Source: Streptohalobacillus salinus
Lineage (GTDB): Bacteria > Bacillota > Bacilli > Bacillales > Amphibacillaceae
Length of the DNA stretch: 64,000 nt
Direction of reading: 5' to 3'
NCBI RefSeq assembly: GCF_003201605.1
Contig: NZ_QJJR01000004.1
Coordinates: 62,001 to 126,000, forward strand
Shown: positions 52,161 to 61,923 of the stretch, piece by piece
Position numbering within the stretch: the first letter of the stretch is position 1
How the letters are laid out: each line of letters opens with the position of its first letter
Notes under the pieces: generated by a model
Databases searched by the model: none
What the model was told of the DNA's origin: nothing
Seen by the model: only the letters and a program-made list of their open reading frames with translations
Translations under genes and position numbers: made by a program

Positions 52161-52547
52161 TTAGCGGTTTCTGAAATCATACTTTTCACTTGGTACATTT
52201 AAGGTATGCCCATTGATCATAACTGTATAATTGTCTTTCCATTCAATTTCAGCAGTTGACTCACGGTAATTCCAATAGATATTTTTCGTTTGACCTTTAC
52301 TGGTGTTGAATACTAATTCTCCACGTATTGCATATGCAGTTGTGGCACCGCCGTTCGCAAGATAGGCTTTTAATGTATAGTTACCATCTGGTGATGTTTC
52401 TTCTGTAAGGAATTCGCCTGTTGGTAAGCTACTCATATCAAAAAACGCACGATATATTCCATATCCAAGAAGGCTGAGAAGTATTATGTTAGTAATCAGG
52501 ATATTTTTCAGTACCTTTTTTCGACGTTTTGGTTTGTGTGCGTTCAC
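52161..52547 (-). CDS. DUF5412-family membrane-anchored protein
   Basis: A 128-residue protein with a basic start (KPKRRKKVLKN), one membrane segment (about 15-33) and a small extracytoplasmic beta-rich domain. The domain pattern (SPDGNYTLKAYLANGGATTAYAIRG, IYWNYRES, MINGHTLNVP) fits the DUF5412 family of Firmicutes. No function is known. The ribosome site before ATG 52547 is weak. It stands alone on the minus strand. Confidence 0.75.
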   Translation of the reverse strand: MNAHKPKRRKKVLKNILITNIILLSLLGYGIYRAFFDMSSLPTGEFLTEETSPDGNYTLKAYLANGGATTAYAIRGELVFNTSKGQTKNIYWNYRESTAEIEWKDNYTVMINGHTLNVPSEKYDFRNR

Positions 52548-52702
52548 GGTATTTGCCCTCCAGTGCTAAGTAGCGAGTAGACATTGACTCAGTCATGTTG
52601 CCTAAGTGTCAAGGGGTTATCTTCCTTTTAAAATTTATCTCAATTACAATTATCAACTCAGAAATGTCACCAGATTTAGCTCGACCTTTCAACCTTCTAT
52701 TT

Positions 52703-53626
52703 TTAAGGTTTGACAACGTTTAGGGTCAGTAGATCTATTGCTATCTGGGTGTTAGTAAACTGTGCTTTTGCTTCTTGTTCCAAGTCGAGCTGATCTTTTG
52801 CTGTGTACCGCTGTGAGATGTGGGTTAAACACAATTGTTTGACGTTAGCTAACCGAGCCAGTTGTGTCGTTTCAGTGATGGTGCTGTGAAAGAATTGTTC
52901 GGCTAAGCTTGGCAAATCTGAGGCGAAAGTTGCCTCTGCAATGAGTAAATCACTATTCTTTACGAAGTCAACAAATTGCGTGGGCTGTTTTGTATCTCCT
53001 AATATAGTTACAATGCGTCCAGGCTTGTCAGGACCGATAACATCTTCACGCTTAACGGTTTCGCCGTTTTCCAAAGTAGTGACATGCTGAGATTTAATGG
53101 TTTGATACATTGGTCCTGGAGAAATGCCTCGACTTTTTAACTTATCGACTTGCAGCTCACCGAGCTGATCGTTCTCAATCACTTGGTAACCAAATGAATC
53201 AATGCCGTGGGTGAGTTTCTTAACACGTACTTTCAGACCATCAAAGATGTAGACATCGTTATCATTAACGGTAAAGAAATCAAGCGGGTACTGCAAATGT
53301 GTGTGACTAATTTTAAAACTTGTCTCAATGAAGGTCTGAAGCCCAGCAGGTCCATAAATTTCGACAGGTGAGTGACCATCCTGAAATGAACGACTGCTCA
53401 GTAAACCGAGCAAACCATAAATATGGTCACCGTGAAGATGAGTAATAAAAATCTTTTCGATTCGGCCGGGTTTAATCGTCGTTTTTAATATTTGATGTTG
53501 TGTTCCCTCACCGCAATCAAATAACCAAATGCTTCGATTGATCGCACGCAAATCAAGTGCGATACTTGATACGTTGCGTAATTTTGAAGGCATGCCAGCA
53601 CCGGTCCCGAGAAAGGTTACCTCCAT
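52703..53626 (-). CDS. rnz: Ribonuclease Z
   Basis: A 307-residue metallo-beta-lactamase-fold endonuclease that trims tRNA 3' ends. It has the zinc motif THLHGDHIYGLLGL near residue 62, ILGDTKQP near 209 and the C-terminal LTHISQRY. The flexible arm region lies near 150-190. It is essential for tRNAs without an encoded CCA, such as the tRNA-Phe in this window. It directly follows namA with no gap, as in Bacillus (yqjK, yqjM). Confidence 0.95.
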   Translation of the reverse strand: MEVTFLGTGAGMPSKLRNVSSIALDLRAINRSIWLFDCGEGTQHQILKTTIKPGRIEKIFITHLHGDHIYGLLGLLSSRSFQDGHSPVEIYGPAGLQTFIETSFKISHTHLQYPLDFFTVNDNDVYIFDGLKVRVKKLTHGIDSFGYQVIENDQLGELQVDKLKSRGISPGPMYQTIKSQHVTTLENGETVKREDVIGPDKPGRIVTILGDTKQPTQFVDFVKNSDLLIAEATFASDLPSLAEQFFHSTITETTQLARLANVKQLCLTHISQRYTAKDQLDLEQEAKAQFTNTQIAIDLLTLNVVKP

Positions 53627-54643
53627 CTAAGCCCAACCTCTCGCATATGGTTTTGGTGCTTCAATGACGTAGCCAAGTTCTTCAGCGGCACGTTTCGGCC
53701 AATAAGGATCATTGAGCAGAGCACGGCCAACGCAAATGAAATCAGCTCGTTGATTTTTTAAGATTTCTTCTGCTTGTCGACCACTGGTGATTAAACCAAC
53801 AGCACTTGTTTTAATCTGTGCTGCTTTTTTAATGGTCTCAGCGTGCGGTACTTGATACCCAGGAAAAACATCAATGGGTGCTTGGACAAGTCCACCTGTA
53901 CTTACATCAATTAAATCAACGCCTTGTTTTTTCATTTCCTTAGCGAAGTAAATAAAGTCATCCATTGTGTTACCATCCTTATGATATTCTTCTGCAGAAA
54001 TGCGGACGAATAGTGGTCCCTCGAAAACAGACTGAATCGCTGTTATGGTTTCGCGTAAAAACTGATAGCGTCCTTCCCGCGTTCCCCCGTAGCGATCAGT
54101 ACGAGTATTAGCAAGAGGAGAGAGGAATTGATTGATTAAGTAACCATGAGCGCCATGAATTTCAATAATATCAAACCCACTTTCTTTCGCTCGAAGTGCT
54201 GCTGCTTTAAAAGCATCAATTGTTTCAGTTACTTTTTCTTCGTTCATTTCAGTTGGGATCGCTTCATCTTCGCTAAAGGCAACGGCACTTGGGGCATAGG
54301 CAGGTTGATTCGTTTTAGCTTTGCGCCCAGCATGTCCGAGTTGAATGGCCGCAGTTGAACCATGCGCATGTATACGTGATGTTAGTGTATGTAAGCCTTC
54401 GATTTGTTCATCACTCCAAATACCAAGATCTAACGGGCTTATGCGACCATCTGCAGTGACGCTTGTTGCCTCGACCATTATTAAACCGACTTGACCGAGT
54501 GCACGTGATTCATAATGTGTGAGATGAAAAGGTGTCACAATACCGTCTTCTTTCTCTACTGAAAACATGCACATTGGTGCCATCATCACACGATTCTTAA
54601 TGGTAATATTTTTAATCGTACTACTTTCAAATAACATGACCAT
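53627..54643 (-). CDS. namA: NADPH dehydrogenase, old yellow enzyme family (YqjM)
   Basis: A 338-residue flavin enzyme that reduces activated C=C bonds of enones, nitro compounds and other electrophiles. Family motifs are [12 protein letters not shown] with the redox-tuning Cys of YqjM-type enzymes, [36 protein letters not shown] and [20 protein letters not shown] is 7 bases before ATG 54643. It is 18 bp downstream of the glycerophosphodiesterase gene and abuts rnz, so the three may be one operon. Confidence 0.94.
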   Translation of the reverse strand: MVMLFESSTIKNITIKNRVMMAPMCMFSVEKEDGIVTPFHLTHYESRALGQVGLIMVEATSVTADGRISPLDLGIWSDEQIEGLHTLTSRIHAHGSTAAIQLGHAGRKAKTNQPAYAPSAVAFSEDEAIPTEMNEEKVTETIDAFKAAALRAKESGFDIIEIHGAHGYLINQFLSPLANTRTDRYGGTREGRYQFLRETITAIQSVFEGPLFVRISAEEYHKDGNTMDDFIYFAKEMKKQGVDLIDVSTGGLVQAPIDVFPGYQVPHAETIKKAAQIKTSAVGLITSGRQAEEILKNQRADFICVGRALLNDPYWPKRAAEELGYVIEAPKPYARGWA

Positions 54644-54661
54644 GTTGATTCCTCCTAATGA

Positions 54662-55393
54662 TTATTTCATTAAAGCGTGCTGGATCGCAATCGCTTTATT
54701 TGGTACATCTGTAATTACCATATCACAACCACTTCTCAATAGATGCATCAGTTGCTGTTCATCATTAACTGTGTAAACGGCAAGGTACACATCGAGTGAT
54801 TGTAATAAGGTGTAAAACGAAGATTGGTAAGCTTTTTCTAACAAATGAACCCCATCTATATAGGGGCTGTGCTTCTTTAAGAGCCGCTTATGGAGTCGTT
54901 CCTTTGTTAGTAAAGCAGTCATCACGTTGGCATCAATCGCTTTTAATTGCTTGAGATAATGTAAGTCAAAGCTTGAATAGATAATCTGTGTTGCAGTTTG
55001 CGATTGTTGAACAACGTCATACACTTTTTCTGCTAAATGGGCACGATTATTTCGAGAAGGCTTAAGCTCGATATTCAAGGTAAGTGTTGCGTCATTGATC
55101 TCTGTTACCACATCCGCTAAGGATTGGATTCGCATGGTACTAAACGCTGTGTTAAACCACGATCCATTATCCATCGCCTCAAGTTCTTTAAGGGTGTAAT
55201 TTCTAATGTAACCTGAATGACGCGTGACACGATCGACAGATTTGTCATGAATCACAACGGGTATGTTATCTTTCGATAAATGGACATCAAGTTCAATACC
55301 GTCAGCACCCGCCTTAAGCGCTGCATCAAAACTCGCTGCAGTATTTTCTGGGAAGGCATTACTGAATCCACGATGGGCTATTATTAAGCTCAA
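54662..55393 (-). CDS. Glycerophosphodiester phosphodiesterase
   Basis: A 243-residue GDPD TIM-barrel enzyme. Catalytic motifs are AHRGFSNAFPENTAASF near residue 6 and the metal-binding ELDVHLSKDNIPVVIHD near 38, with Glu in LNIELKP near 115. There is no signal peptide, so it acts in the cytoplasm, probably releasing glycerol 3-phosphate from lipid head groups. GAGGTG lies just before ATG 55393. It is divergent from the SDR gene. Confidence 0.92.
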   Translation of the reverse strand: MSLIIAHRGFSNAFPENTAASFDAALKAGADGIELDVHLSKDNIPVVIHDKSVDRVTRHSGYIRNYTLKELEAMDNGSWFNTAFSTMRIQSLADVVTEINDATLTLNIELKPSRNNRAHLAEKVYDVVQQSQTATQIIYSSFDLHYLKQLKAIDANVMTALLTKERLHKRLLKKHSPYIDGVHLLEKAYQSSFYTLLQSLDVYLAVYTVNDEQQLMHLLRSGCDMVITDVPNKAIAIQHALMK

Positions 55394-55479
55394 TCAAATC
55401 ACCTCGTTATTATTTGCAGTCTCTTAAAAAGAGTAGCATAATATAAGATAAAGTAACAGTAACAAGGGAGACGAAATTT

Positions 55480-56268
55480 ATGGATTTAGAAAATAAAACA
55501 ATAATTGTAACAGGTGCAACAAGTGGCATTGGGCTAAGTTTAAGCGAGCAGTTAGCTGAACAAGGGGCAAACCTCGTCCTTATTAGTCGGAATAAAGAAA
55601 AGTTAGCAGATATTACTGATCGGTTAATGAGCAAGCATCGCATCAATTGCTGGTATTTCCCCTACGACCTAACAAATACAGAAGGGATTCCCACTCTTAT
55701 TGAGCAAGTATTAATTAAAACGAAGCAAATTGATGGCATTATAAACAATGCAGGGTTTGGATTGTTCGCGTATGCGGCAGATACATCTGCTGAGATTACG
55801 GAAAAAATGTTCCGGTTAAATGTGTTGGCGATTATCGAACTTAATCGCGTATTACTTCCGCACCTAAGGACACGTACCTCAGCGCAAATTGTTAACATTG
55901 CTTCTTTTGCTGGTAAGATTGCTACACCAAAAGCAAGTACTTATGCAAGTACGAAGTCTGCAGTCATTGGGTATAGTAATGCTTTGCGACTTGAACTGAA
56001 AAAGTTACCCGTCCAAGTGATGACGGTTAATTTAGGGCCAGTGAAAACTGCCTTTTTTACGGAAGCAGATCAATCAGGAAGTTATCAAGACCAAGTTGCC
56101 GCGATCATGCTTGACCCAGATCGTGTCAGTCAAAAAATTATTCAGCATCTCTTTACAAAAAAGCGTGAGATAAACTTACCGGGCTGGATGAGCATTGGAA
56201 CTAGTCTATACCACTTAGCTCCGAGTCTCTTTGAAACAATCATGGCGAGACAGTTTGATAAAAAGTGA
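55480..56268 (+). CDS. Short-chain dehydrogenase/reductase (YqjQ type)
   Basis: A 262-residue classical SDR. It has the cofactor loop VTGATSGIGLSLSEQLAEQGANLVLISRN near the start, NNAGFG near residue 88, a catalytic Ser in NIASFAGKI and the YASTKSA active site with Tyr and Lys. Substrate is unknown. AGGGAGACG precedes ATG 55480. Position next to the namA-rnz block matches Bacillus yqjQ. Confidence 0.9.
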   Translation: MDLENKTIIVTGATSGIGLSLSEQLAEQGANLVLISRNKEKLADITDRLMSKHRINCWYFPYDLTNTEGIPTLIEQVLIKTKQIDGIINNAGFGLFAYAADTSAEITEKMFRLNVLAIIELNRVLLPHLRTRTSAQIVNIASFAGKIATPKASTYASTKSAVIGYSNALRLELKKLPVQVMTVNLGPVKTAFFTEADQSGSYQDQVAAIMLDPDRVSQKIIQHLFTKKREINLPGWMSIGTSLYHLAPSLFETIMARQFDKK

Positions 56269-56399
56269 AGCCCGTTGTTGTTTAGTGAGTGAATAAAAAA
56301 ATAAACACGACCTTATCAGGTTGCGAATTCAAGTACGACTGTCCTTATGGTACACTGATAGTAAATAATCTATTTATTGAACTAAAGAAGGTGATTACA

Positions 56400-56627
56400 G
56401 TGAGAAAACGTGAAGAAAAGCAAATAAAAGAGACGTTTGCAGCACGAGTAGGTGAAGACAAGTTTTCTAAATTAACCACATTAAAATCGAATTTGCTTGA
56501 ACAAGAAGCGGCGGACCAAGCCGCGCAAAAAAAGAGAAGCGAAGCAGAAAAACTTGAACGTGAGAAGAACAAAAGCTTTGCTGAACTTCTAGAGGAAAGT
56601 GGTATGGACACAAATAAATTTAACTAA
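56400..56627 (+). CDS. YqkE-family small charged protein (DUF3886)
   Basis: A 75-residue, almost entirely helical, highly charged protein from GTG 56400, with AAAGAAGGTG upstream. The C-terminal REKNKSFAELLEESGMDTNKF matches the YqkE family end motif. Function is unknown. The reading frame is open from 56289, but the extra residues show no similarity to the family and contain the promoter-like region. It lies 14 bp before nudF, as in Bacillus. Confidence 0.78.
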   Translation: MRKREEKQIKETFAARVGEDKFSKLTTLKSNLLEQEAADQAAQKKRSEAEKLEREKNKSFAELLEESGMDTNKFN

Positions 56628-56641
56628 TAGGAGGCATTAAG

Positions 56642-57184
56642 ATGTGTAAATACGAAGAAAAAACAATTAAATCAACACCAATCTTTAAGGGACGAGTGAT
56701 TGATGTATCCGTTGATGATGTACAATTACCGAACGGGGAAACGTCCATTCGAGAATTAGTCAAGCATCAGGGGGCTGTAGCCATTATCGCGGTAACACCT
56801 GATCAACGGTTTTTAATGGTTGAACAGTTTCGCAAACCGTTAGAGAAACAGCTCATTGAAGTACCGGCTGGTAAATTAGAATCTGGTGAAGCGCCTGATT
56901 TGTGTGCGCTACGTGAGCTAGAAGAAGAGACCGGTTTTACGACCAATCATTTAGAACTAGTCACGTCTTTTTATACAACACCTGGCTTTTGCGATGAGCT
57001 CATTTATCTGTATTTCACTGATCAGCTTGTTCCGCTTGAAGAGAAAAAGGCATTAGATGAAGATGAATTTGTTGATTTACATACGATGACGATGGAAGAA
57101 CTGGATCAAGCCATAGTAGATCGTCGGATTCACGATTTAAAAACGATGTATGCTGTTCAATTACTCAAACTGAGAGGCTATTAA
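56642..57184 (+). CDS. nudF: ADP-ribose pyrophosphatase
   Basis: A 180-residue Nudix hydrolase that cleaves ADP-ribose to AMP and ribose 5-phosphate. The Nudix box is complete: GKLESGEAPDLCALRELEEETGF near residues 76-98. Upstream VEQFRKPLEKQLIEVPAGK is typical of the ADP-ribose group. TAGGAGG precedes ATG 56642. In Bacillus other genes including spoIIM lie between nudF and fur; here they are adjacent. Confidence 0.94.
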   Translation: MCKYEEKTIKSTPIFKGRVIDVSVDDVQLPNGETSIRELVKHQGAVAIIAVTPDQRFLMVEQFRKPLEKQLIEVPAGKLESGEAPDLCALRELEEETGFTTNHLELVTSFYTTPGFCDELIYLYFTDQLVPLEEKKALDEDEFVDLHTMTMEELDQAIVDRRIHDLKTMYAVQLLKLRGY

Positions 57185-57280
57185 TCCCTATGTGTCTCAA
57201 TTATTTAGCAGATAGAGTCAGACTTCTCAATAAATAGTTTAAAATCATTCTTATTAAATCAATTGAGAATCATTCACAAA

Positions 57281-57324
57281 TTATAATGATTTTAATTGAC
57301 ACCTTTGTTTGTTCACCTTATAAT
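57281..57324 (+). promoter_or_regulatory. Consensus promoter of fur with an abutting PerR-type box
   Basis: TTGACA (57296-57301), a 17-bp spacer and TATAAT (57319-57324) are a perfect SigA promoter. TTATAATGATTTTAA (57281-57295) directly precedes the -35 and matches the PerR consensus TTATAATNATTATAA at all but one position. A second related half-site pattern (TGAGAATCATTC) lies at about 57264-57275. Confidence 0.8.
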
Positions 57325-57349
57325 TGAGAAAGCAGGGGAGGTTTGCGTT

Positions 57350-57799
57350 ATGGAACACCGAATTGAGCGGATCAAGAAACTATTACATGCACAAAGTTAT
57401 AAATTAACACCACAACGCGAAGCGACCGTTCGCGTGTTATTAGAACGAGAGGAAGACCATTTAAGTGCTGAAGATGTTTACTTGTTAGTCAAAGAGAAAG
57501 CACCGGAAATTGGTTTAGCTACGGTTTATCGGACCTTAGAATTATTATCTGAATTAAAAATTGTTGATAAGATAAATTTTGGCGATGGAGTTTCTCGCTA
57601 TGATTTAAGAAAAGAGGGCGCTGCTCACTTTCATCATCATCTTGTCTGCATGGAATGCGGCACGGTTGAAGAAATTGTTGAAGATTTACTGGAAGACGTT
57701 GAAAAAATCGTTGAACGTGATTGGCAGTTTAAGGTGAAAGATCACCGTCTCACGTTTCACGGCATCTGTCGCAAATGCCAGCAAAAAGAATTAGAATAA
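57350..57799 (+). CDS. fur: Ferric uptake regulator Fur
   Basis: A 149-residue Fur-family repressor. The winged helix contains YKLTPQREATVRVLL and LATVYRTLELLSELKIV. Metal sites include HFHHHLVCMECG and the C-terminal CRKCQ, giving the two CxxC structural zinc pairs. ATG 57350 follows GGGGAGG; the frame opens at 57296 inside the promoter. It corresponds to Bacillus fur (yqkL). Sequence alone cannot exclude Zur or PerR, but synteny with xerD favours Fur. Confidence 0.92.
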   Translation: MEHRIERIKKLLHAQSYKLTPQREATVRVLLEREEDHLSAEDVYLLVKEKAPEIGLATVYRTLELLSELKIVDKINFGDGVSRYDLRKEGAAHFHHHLVCMECGTVEEIVEDLLEDVEKIVERDWQFKVKDHRLTFHGICRKCQQKELE

Positions 57800-57807
57800 A
57801 CATTGTG

Positions 57808-57837
57808 AAGATCACAGGCAGTTGCTGTGATCTTTTC
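57808..57837 (+). terminator. Rho-independent terminator of fur
   Basis: AGATCACAG (57809-57817) pairs with CTGTGATCT (57825-57833), followed by TTTC. The xerD start lies 30 bp on, so read-through is possible. Confidence 0.8.
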
Positions 57838-57865
57838 TATTTATCATTTGTTAAGGGGGGATAAC

Positions 57866-58753
57866 ATGCGGGATGATATTGAAGATTTTTTGCATTACAT
57901 CAAGATTGAACGCGGTTTATCTGACAATACCTGTGAATCATACTTGCGAGATTTAACCTACTACCAATCTCATTTAAGCTCGGTAGAACAAATTGCGTCG
58001 TGGGAATCTGTCACACGAGACCAGTTGTTGAATTATTTATATGTATTGAATGATCAAGGTAAAAGTCAGGCAACACTTTCAAGAACCCTGTCATCATTAC
58101 GGTTATTCCACCAGTTTTTAAAAAGAGAAAAACGTGCGTCCATAGATGCGAGCCTGCACATTGAGACGCCTAAAAAGGCCCGTTACCTACCGAAAGTGCT
58201 ATCAACAGATGACATTGATGCACTACTCGCAATTGAAGGAGAAGATCCTTTATCTCTCCGGAATAAAGCGATGCTTGAATTAATGTATGCAACTGGTCTT
58301 AGGGTGACGGAGTGTGTCTCACTTACCATAGCGGATGTTCACTTAGAGATGGGATTTGTCCGGCTGATTGGTAAAGGCAGTAAGGAGCGGATCGTTCCAT
58401 TAGGGGAAGAAGCAACCGACGCAGTCGTGCAGTACCTGAGAAGTGGCAGACCAACATTGACGAAACATAAGAAAACCGAAGAATTATTTGTTAATCATCA
58501 CGGAAACGCACTCTCACGACAAGGCTTTTTTAAAATCCTTAAACAATTAGCAAGAGATAAGGGTGTCAACAAGGACATTTCGCCGCACATGTTGCGCCAC
58601 TCCTTTGCAACCCATTTATTAGAAAATGGAGCTGATTTACGGGCAGTTCAGGAAATGCTTGGACACACAGACATCTCGACTACACAGATTTATACACACA
58701 TTACAAACCAACGATTGCGTGAGGTCTATCAACAATTTCATCCGCGAGCATAA
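57866..58753 (+). CDS. xerD: Site-specific tyrosine recombinase XerD
   Basis: A 295-residue chromosome dimer resolution recombinase. The N-terminal SAM-like domain (FLHYIKIERGLSDNTCESYLRDL) precedes the catalytic domain with Arg in YATGLRVTECVSL, Lys in GKGSKERIVPL, HMLRHSFATH, His in LGHTDIST and the nucleophile Tyr in TTQIYTH. AAGGGGGG precedes ATG 57866. In spore-formers drm, punA, dacF, spoIIA and spoVA lie between xerD and lysA; none is here. Confidence 0.95.
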   Translation: MRDDIEDFLHYIKIERGLSDNTCESYLRDLTYYQSHLSSVEQIASWESVTRDQLLNYLYVLNDQGKSQATLSRTLSSLRLFHQFLKREKRASIDASLHIETPKKARYLPKVLSTDDIDALLAIEGEDPLSLRNKAMLELMYATGLRVTECVSLTIADVHLEMGFVRLIGKGSKERIVPLGEEATDAVVQYLRSGRPTLTKHKKTEELFVNHHGNALSRQGFFKILKQLARDKGVNKDISPHMLRHSFATHLLENGADLRAVQEMLGHTDISTTQIYTHITNQRLREVYQQFHPRA

Positions 58754-58871
58754 CAATATCATCTGAGTTTATCATAGATAGTTGATTCGATTCGGTATAT
58801 GTGATAAATTAAGCCTATTCTTTATAAAGATGATAACCATCATGTACTATCGGATTTGAGGGGGAATGGGG

Positions 58872-60167
58872 ATGCGAGAGAGAATAGAAATGAATACAAA
58901 AGGTCATATGGTTTATGCTGGAATGGATACGGTAGATTTAGCAAACCAATACGGCACACCATTATTTGTTTATGACGTGGAACGGATTAGGAAAAATGCG
59001 CGTGCATTCGTTGAAGGATTTAAAGCACTAAATGTCAAAGCACAAGTGGCATACGCGAGTAAAGCTTTTTCATCGGTGGCAATGTTACAAGTAGCAAAAC
59101 AAGAAGGATTAAGCTTAGATGTTGTATCTGAAGGCGAACTCTTTACCGCAATTCAAGCTGGATTCCCTATGGATAAAGTACACATGCATGGAAATAATAA
59201 AGCCCGTCATGAATTAGAGATGGCGATTAAGCATAAAATCGGCTGCATTGTGGTTGATAATTTTCATGAGATCGAATTGTTACAGGAATTGTTAATGGAA
59301 TATAAACAAGACATTGATGTTTTACTAAGGGTCACACCTGGTATTGAAGCGCATACGCACGATTATATTTTAACCGGTAATGAAGATTCTAAATTTGGCT
59401 TTGATCTCACAAAACAAGCAAGAGAGGCTTATGAACTACTTAAATTAAATCCACATGTTCATTTGAAAGGCTTGCATTGCCACATCGGCTCACAAATATT
59501 TGAAACCGACGGTTTCCTGATGGCCATTAAGCGCTTGTATGAAACATTAAATGAATGGCATGTACGCGATGGCTTCAATGCTGAAGTATTGAATTTAGGT
59601 GGCGGCTTCGGTATCAAATATACAGATGAAGATGAACCACTCGAATTATCATCTTATGTAAAAGCGTTGGTCGAACAAGTCCAAGAAGAAATTGATCACT
59701 ATCAGTTGTTGTATCCTGAAATTTGGATTGAACCGGGTCGAGCCATTGTTGGAGATGCGGCAATTACCTTATACACAGTCGGATCAAAAAAAGAAATCCC
59801 GAATGTAAGAAACTATGTAGCCATTGATGGTGGTATGACCGATAATATTAGACCTGCGCTTTACCAAGCAAAGTATGATGCTTGTGTGGCAAATAAAATA
59901 ACTGAAGCGCCTACTTATCAAGCATCAGTTGCCGGAAAATGTTGTGAATCCGGGGATATGTTAATGTGGGACGTGTTATTGCCAGAAGTAAAAGCAGGTG
60001 ATATACTAGCTGTATTTAGTACAGGCGCATACGGTTATTCGATGTCTAGCCACTACAATCGCTTTCCAAAAGCTGCGGTTGTATTTGTTGAGCACCAACA
60101 AGCAAAACTTGTGGTGAAACGTGAATCTTATGAAGACCTAGTCAAAAATGATTTATCATACGAATAA
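58872..60167 (+). CDS. lysA: Diaminopimelate decarboxylase
   Basis: A 431-residue PLP enzyme making lysine from meso-diaminopimelate. The PLP lysine is in VAYASKAFSS near residue 60, and the glycine-rich phosphate site is in LNLGGGFGIKY. The substrate signature CCESGDML and the C-terminal GAYGYSMSSHYNRFPKAAVV are complete. ATG 58872 is 7 bases after GAGGGGG; ATG 58866 is too close. It is followed 17 bp later by ppiB. Confidence 0.95.
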   Translation: MRERIEMNTKGHMVYAGMDTVDLANQYGTPLFVYDVERIRKNARAFVEGFKALNVKAQVAYASKAFSSVAMLQVAKQEGLSLDVVSEGELFTAIQAGFPMDKVHMHGNNKARHELEMAIKHKIGCIVVDNFHEIELLQELLMEYKQDIDVLLRVTPGIEAHTHDYILTGNEDSKFGFDLTKQAREAYELLKLNPHVHLKGLHCHIGSQIFETDGFLMAIKRLYETLNEWHVRDGFNAEVLNLGGGFGIKYTDEDEPLELSSYVKALVEQVQEEIDHYQLLYPEIWIEPGRAIVGDAAITLYTVGSKKEIPNVRNYVAIDGGMTDNIRPALYQAKYDACVANKITEAPTYQASVAGKCCESGDMLMWDVLLPEVKAGDILAVFSTGAYGYSMSSHYNRFPKAAVVFVEHQQAKLVVKRESYEDLVKNDLSYE

Positions 60168-60184
60168 TGAGGAGGAGACAATAG

Positions 60185-60622
60185 ATGTCTAAACAAGCAA
60201 CGATTACATTTGAAAATGGTGAAAAAATTATCATTGATTTATTTGCAGATGCAGCACCAGGTACAGTTGAAAATTTCGAGAAATTAGCAAATCAAGGGTT
60301 TTACAATGGGGTAATATTCCACCGTGTTATTCCTGGATTTGTTGCTCAAGGTGGCGATCCAACAGGAACAGGCATGGGTGGACCAGGCTATACAATCGAC
60401 TGTGAAACAGACGGGAACCCGCATAAACATATTGCCGGATCACTGTCAATGGCGCATGCAGGTAAAGATACCGGTGGAAGCCAGTTCTTCCTTGTTCATG
60501 AACCACAACCGCACTTAGATGGGGTACACACTGTGTTTGGTCAAGTAACAGAAGGTTTGGATACTGTACTTCGCATCAAGCAAGGGGATGCAATGGAAAC
60601 AGTCGTTGTTGAGGAAGTTTAA
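60185..60622 (+). CDS. ppiB: Cyclophilin-type peptidyl-prolyl isomerase
   Basis: A 145-residue cyclophilin. The active-site Arg/Phe region is [25 protein letters not shown] and the loop [32 protein letters not shown] is typical of the family. There is no signal peptide, so it acts in the cytoplasm. AGGAGG precedes ATG 60185. Its last codons overlap a promoter that probably drives the following gene. Confidence 0.95.
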   Translation: MSKQATITFENGEKIIIDLFADAAPGTVENFEKLANQGFYNGVIFHRVIPGFVAQGGDPTGTGMGGPGYTIDCETDGNPHKHIAGSLSMAHAGKDTGGSQFFLVHEPQPHLDGVHTVFGQVTEGLDTVLRIKQGDAMETVVVEEV

Positions 60623-60637
60623 AAACCAGTGTATAAT
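60609..60637 (+). promoter_or_regulatory. SigA promoter of ribT
   Basis: TTGAGG (60609-60614), a 17-bp spacer and a perfect TATAAT (60632-60637) overlap the 3' end of ppiB. Confidence 0.6.
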
Positions 60638-60646
60638 AGACAGGTC

Positions 60647-60678
60647 GTAAAGGAAGTATACGTTTGCTTCTTCTTTAC
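60647..60678 (+). terminator. Hairpin in the ribT leader
   Basis: GTAAAG and GAAG pair with CTTC and CTTTAC around a short loop. No T run follows, so it may be a weak terminator for ppiB or a leader structure. Confidence 0.4.
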
Positions 60679-60712
60679 AAAATGCTAAAAGACTAAATGA
60701 TTGGTCTAGTAA

Positions 60713-61072
<360 letters not shown>

Positions 61073-61079
61073 AAACGTT

Positions 61080-61109
61080 AAAATACCACAGCTTAGTCTG
61101 TGGTATTTT
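61080..61109 (+). terminator. Rho-independent terminator of ribT
   Basis: AAAATACCACAG pairs with CTGTGGTATTTT. Confidence 0.88.
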
Positions 61110-61182
61110 ACTGTCAAGTGTGTGATGTATGCTATACTATAAGAAATTTGTAATGGGCGATTGTGACGTGAGGAGAGAGAAA

Positions 61183-61920
61183 ATGGTAAAACATTATCAA
61201 GTGAATTTAGATGTATTTGAAGGACCATTAGATTTGTTGCTCCATCTGATCAATCGCTATGAAATTGATATATATGATCTACCTGTTGCACAAGTGACTA
61301 AACAGTACATGGAATTCATTCATACCATGCAAGAGTTAGAACTAAACATTGCTAGTGAATATTTAGTCATGGCTGCCACGCTGTTACAAATCAAGAGTAC
61401 GATGTTATTGCCACATCCAGAGCTAGATGATGACTACACATACGAAGAAGAAGAGGAAGATCCACGAGAAGCTCTAATTGAACGGTTGATTGAGTATCGA
61501 AAATATAAAGAGGTTGCCTCTGATTTAAAGGAACGTGCTGATGATAGTAAAGAAAGCTATACACGGCCACCAGAAAAAGTGTCGGTTGAGGCTGCGGTCG
61601 TTCCGATGAATGAAACGGGCTCGATATACGATATGTTAGCGGCCATGCAAAAAGTATTTGAACGAAAAAAATGGCAGCAGCCGATGACCCGAACAATAGA
61701 AAAAGTCGATATTCCGATTAAGAAGCGAATGGAACAAGTGTTAGACGTACTTAATGAATACCCGGATGGCATTATTTTTGATGAATTGTTTCCTTACCCA
61801 TCCAAAAGTCATATGGTGATTACATTTATAGCTATGTTAGAATTAATGAAAGAACGTCAGATTTATTGCGAACAACAATCGACATTTGATGCGTTAAAGA
61901 TATATAAATGGAGGTCGTAG
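61183..61920 (+). CDS. scpA: Segregation and condensation protein A
   Basis: A 245-residue kleisin of the SMC-ScpAB condensin. The N-terminal SMC-binding part (YQVNLDVFEGPLDLLLHLINRYEIDIYDLPVAQVTKQY) and the C-terminal winged helix (FDELFPYPSKSHMVITFIAMLELMK) are present, joined by an acidic linker. ATG 61183 follows GAGGAGAGAG; the frame opens at 61129. It is separated from scpB by 3 bp. Confidence 0.95.
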   Translation: MVKHYQVNLDVFEGPLDLLLHLINRYEIDIYDLPVAQVTKQYMEFIHTMQELELNIASEYLVMAATLLQIKSTMLLPHPELDDDYTYEEEEEDPREALIERLIEYRKYKEVASDLKERADDSKESYTRPPEKVSVEAAVVPMNETGSIYDMLAAMQKVFERKKWQQPMTRTIEKVDIPIKKRMEQVLDVLNEYPDGIIFDELFPYPSKSHMVITFIAMLELMKERQIYCEQQSTFDALKIYKWRS

Positions 61921-61923
61921 TGA

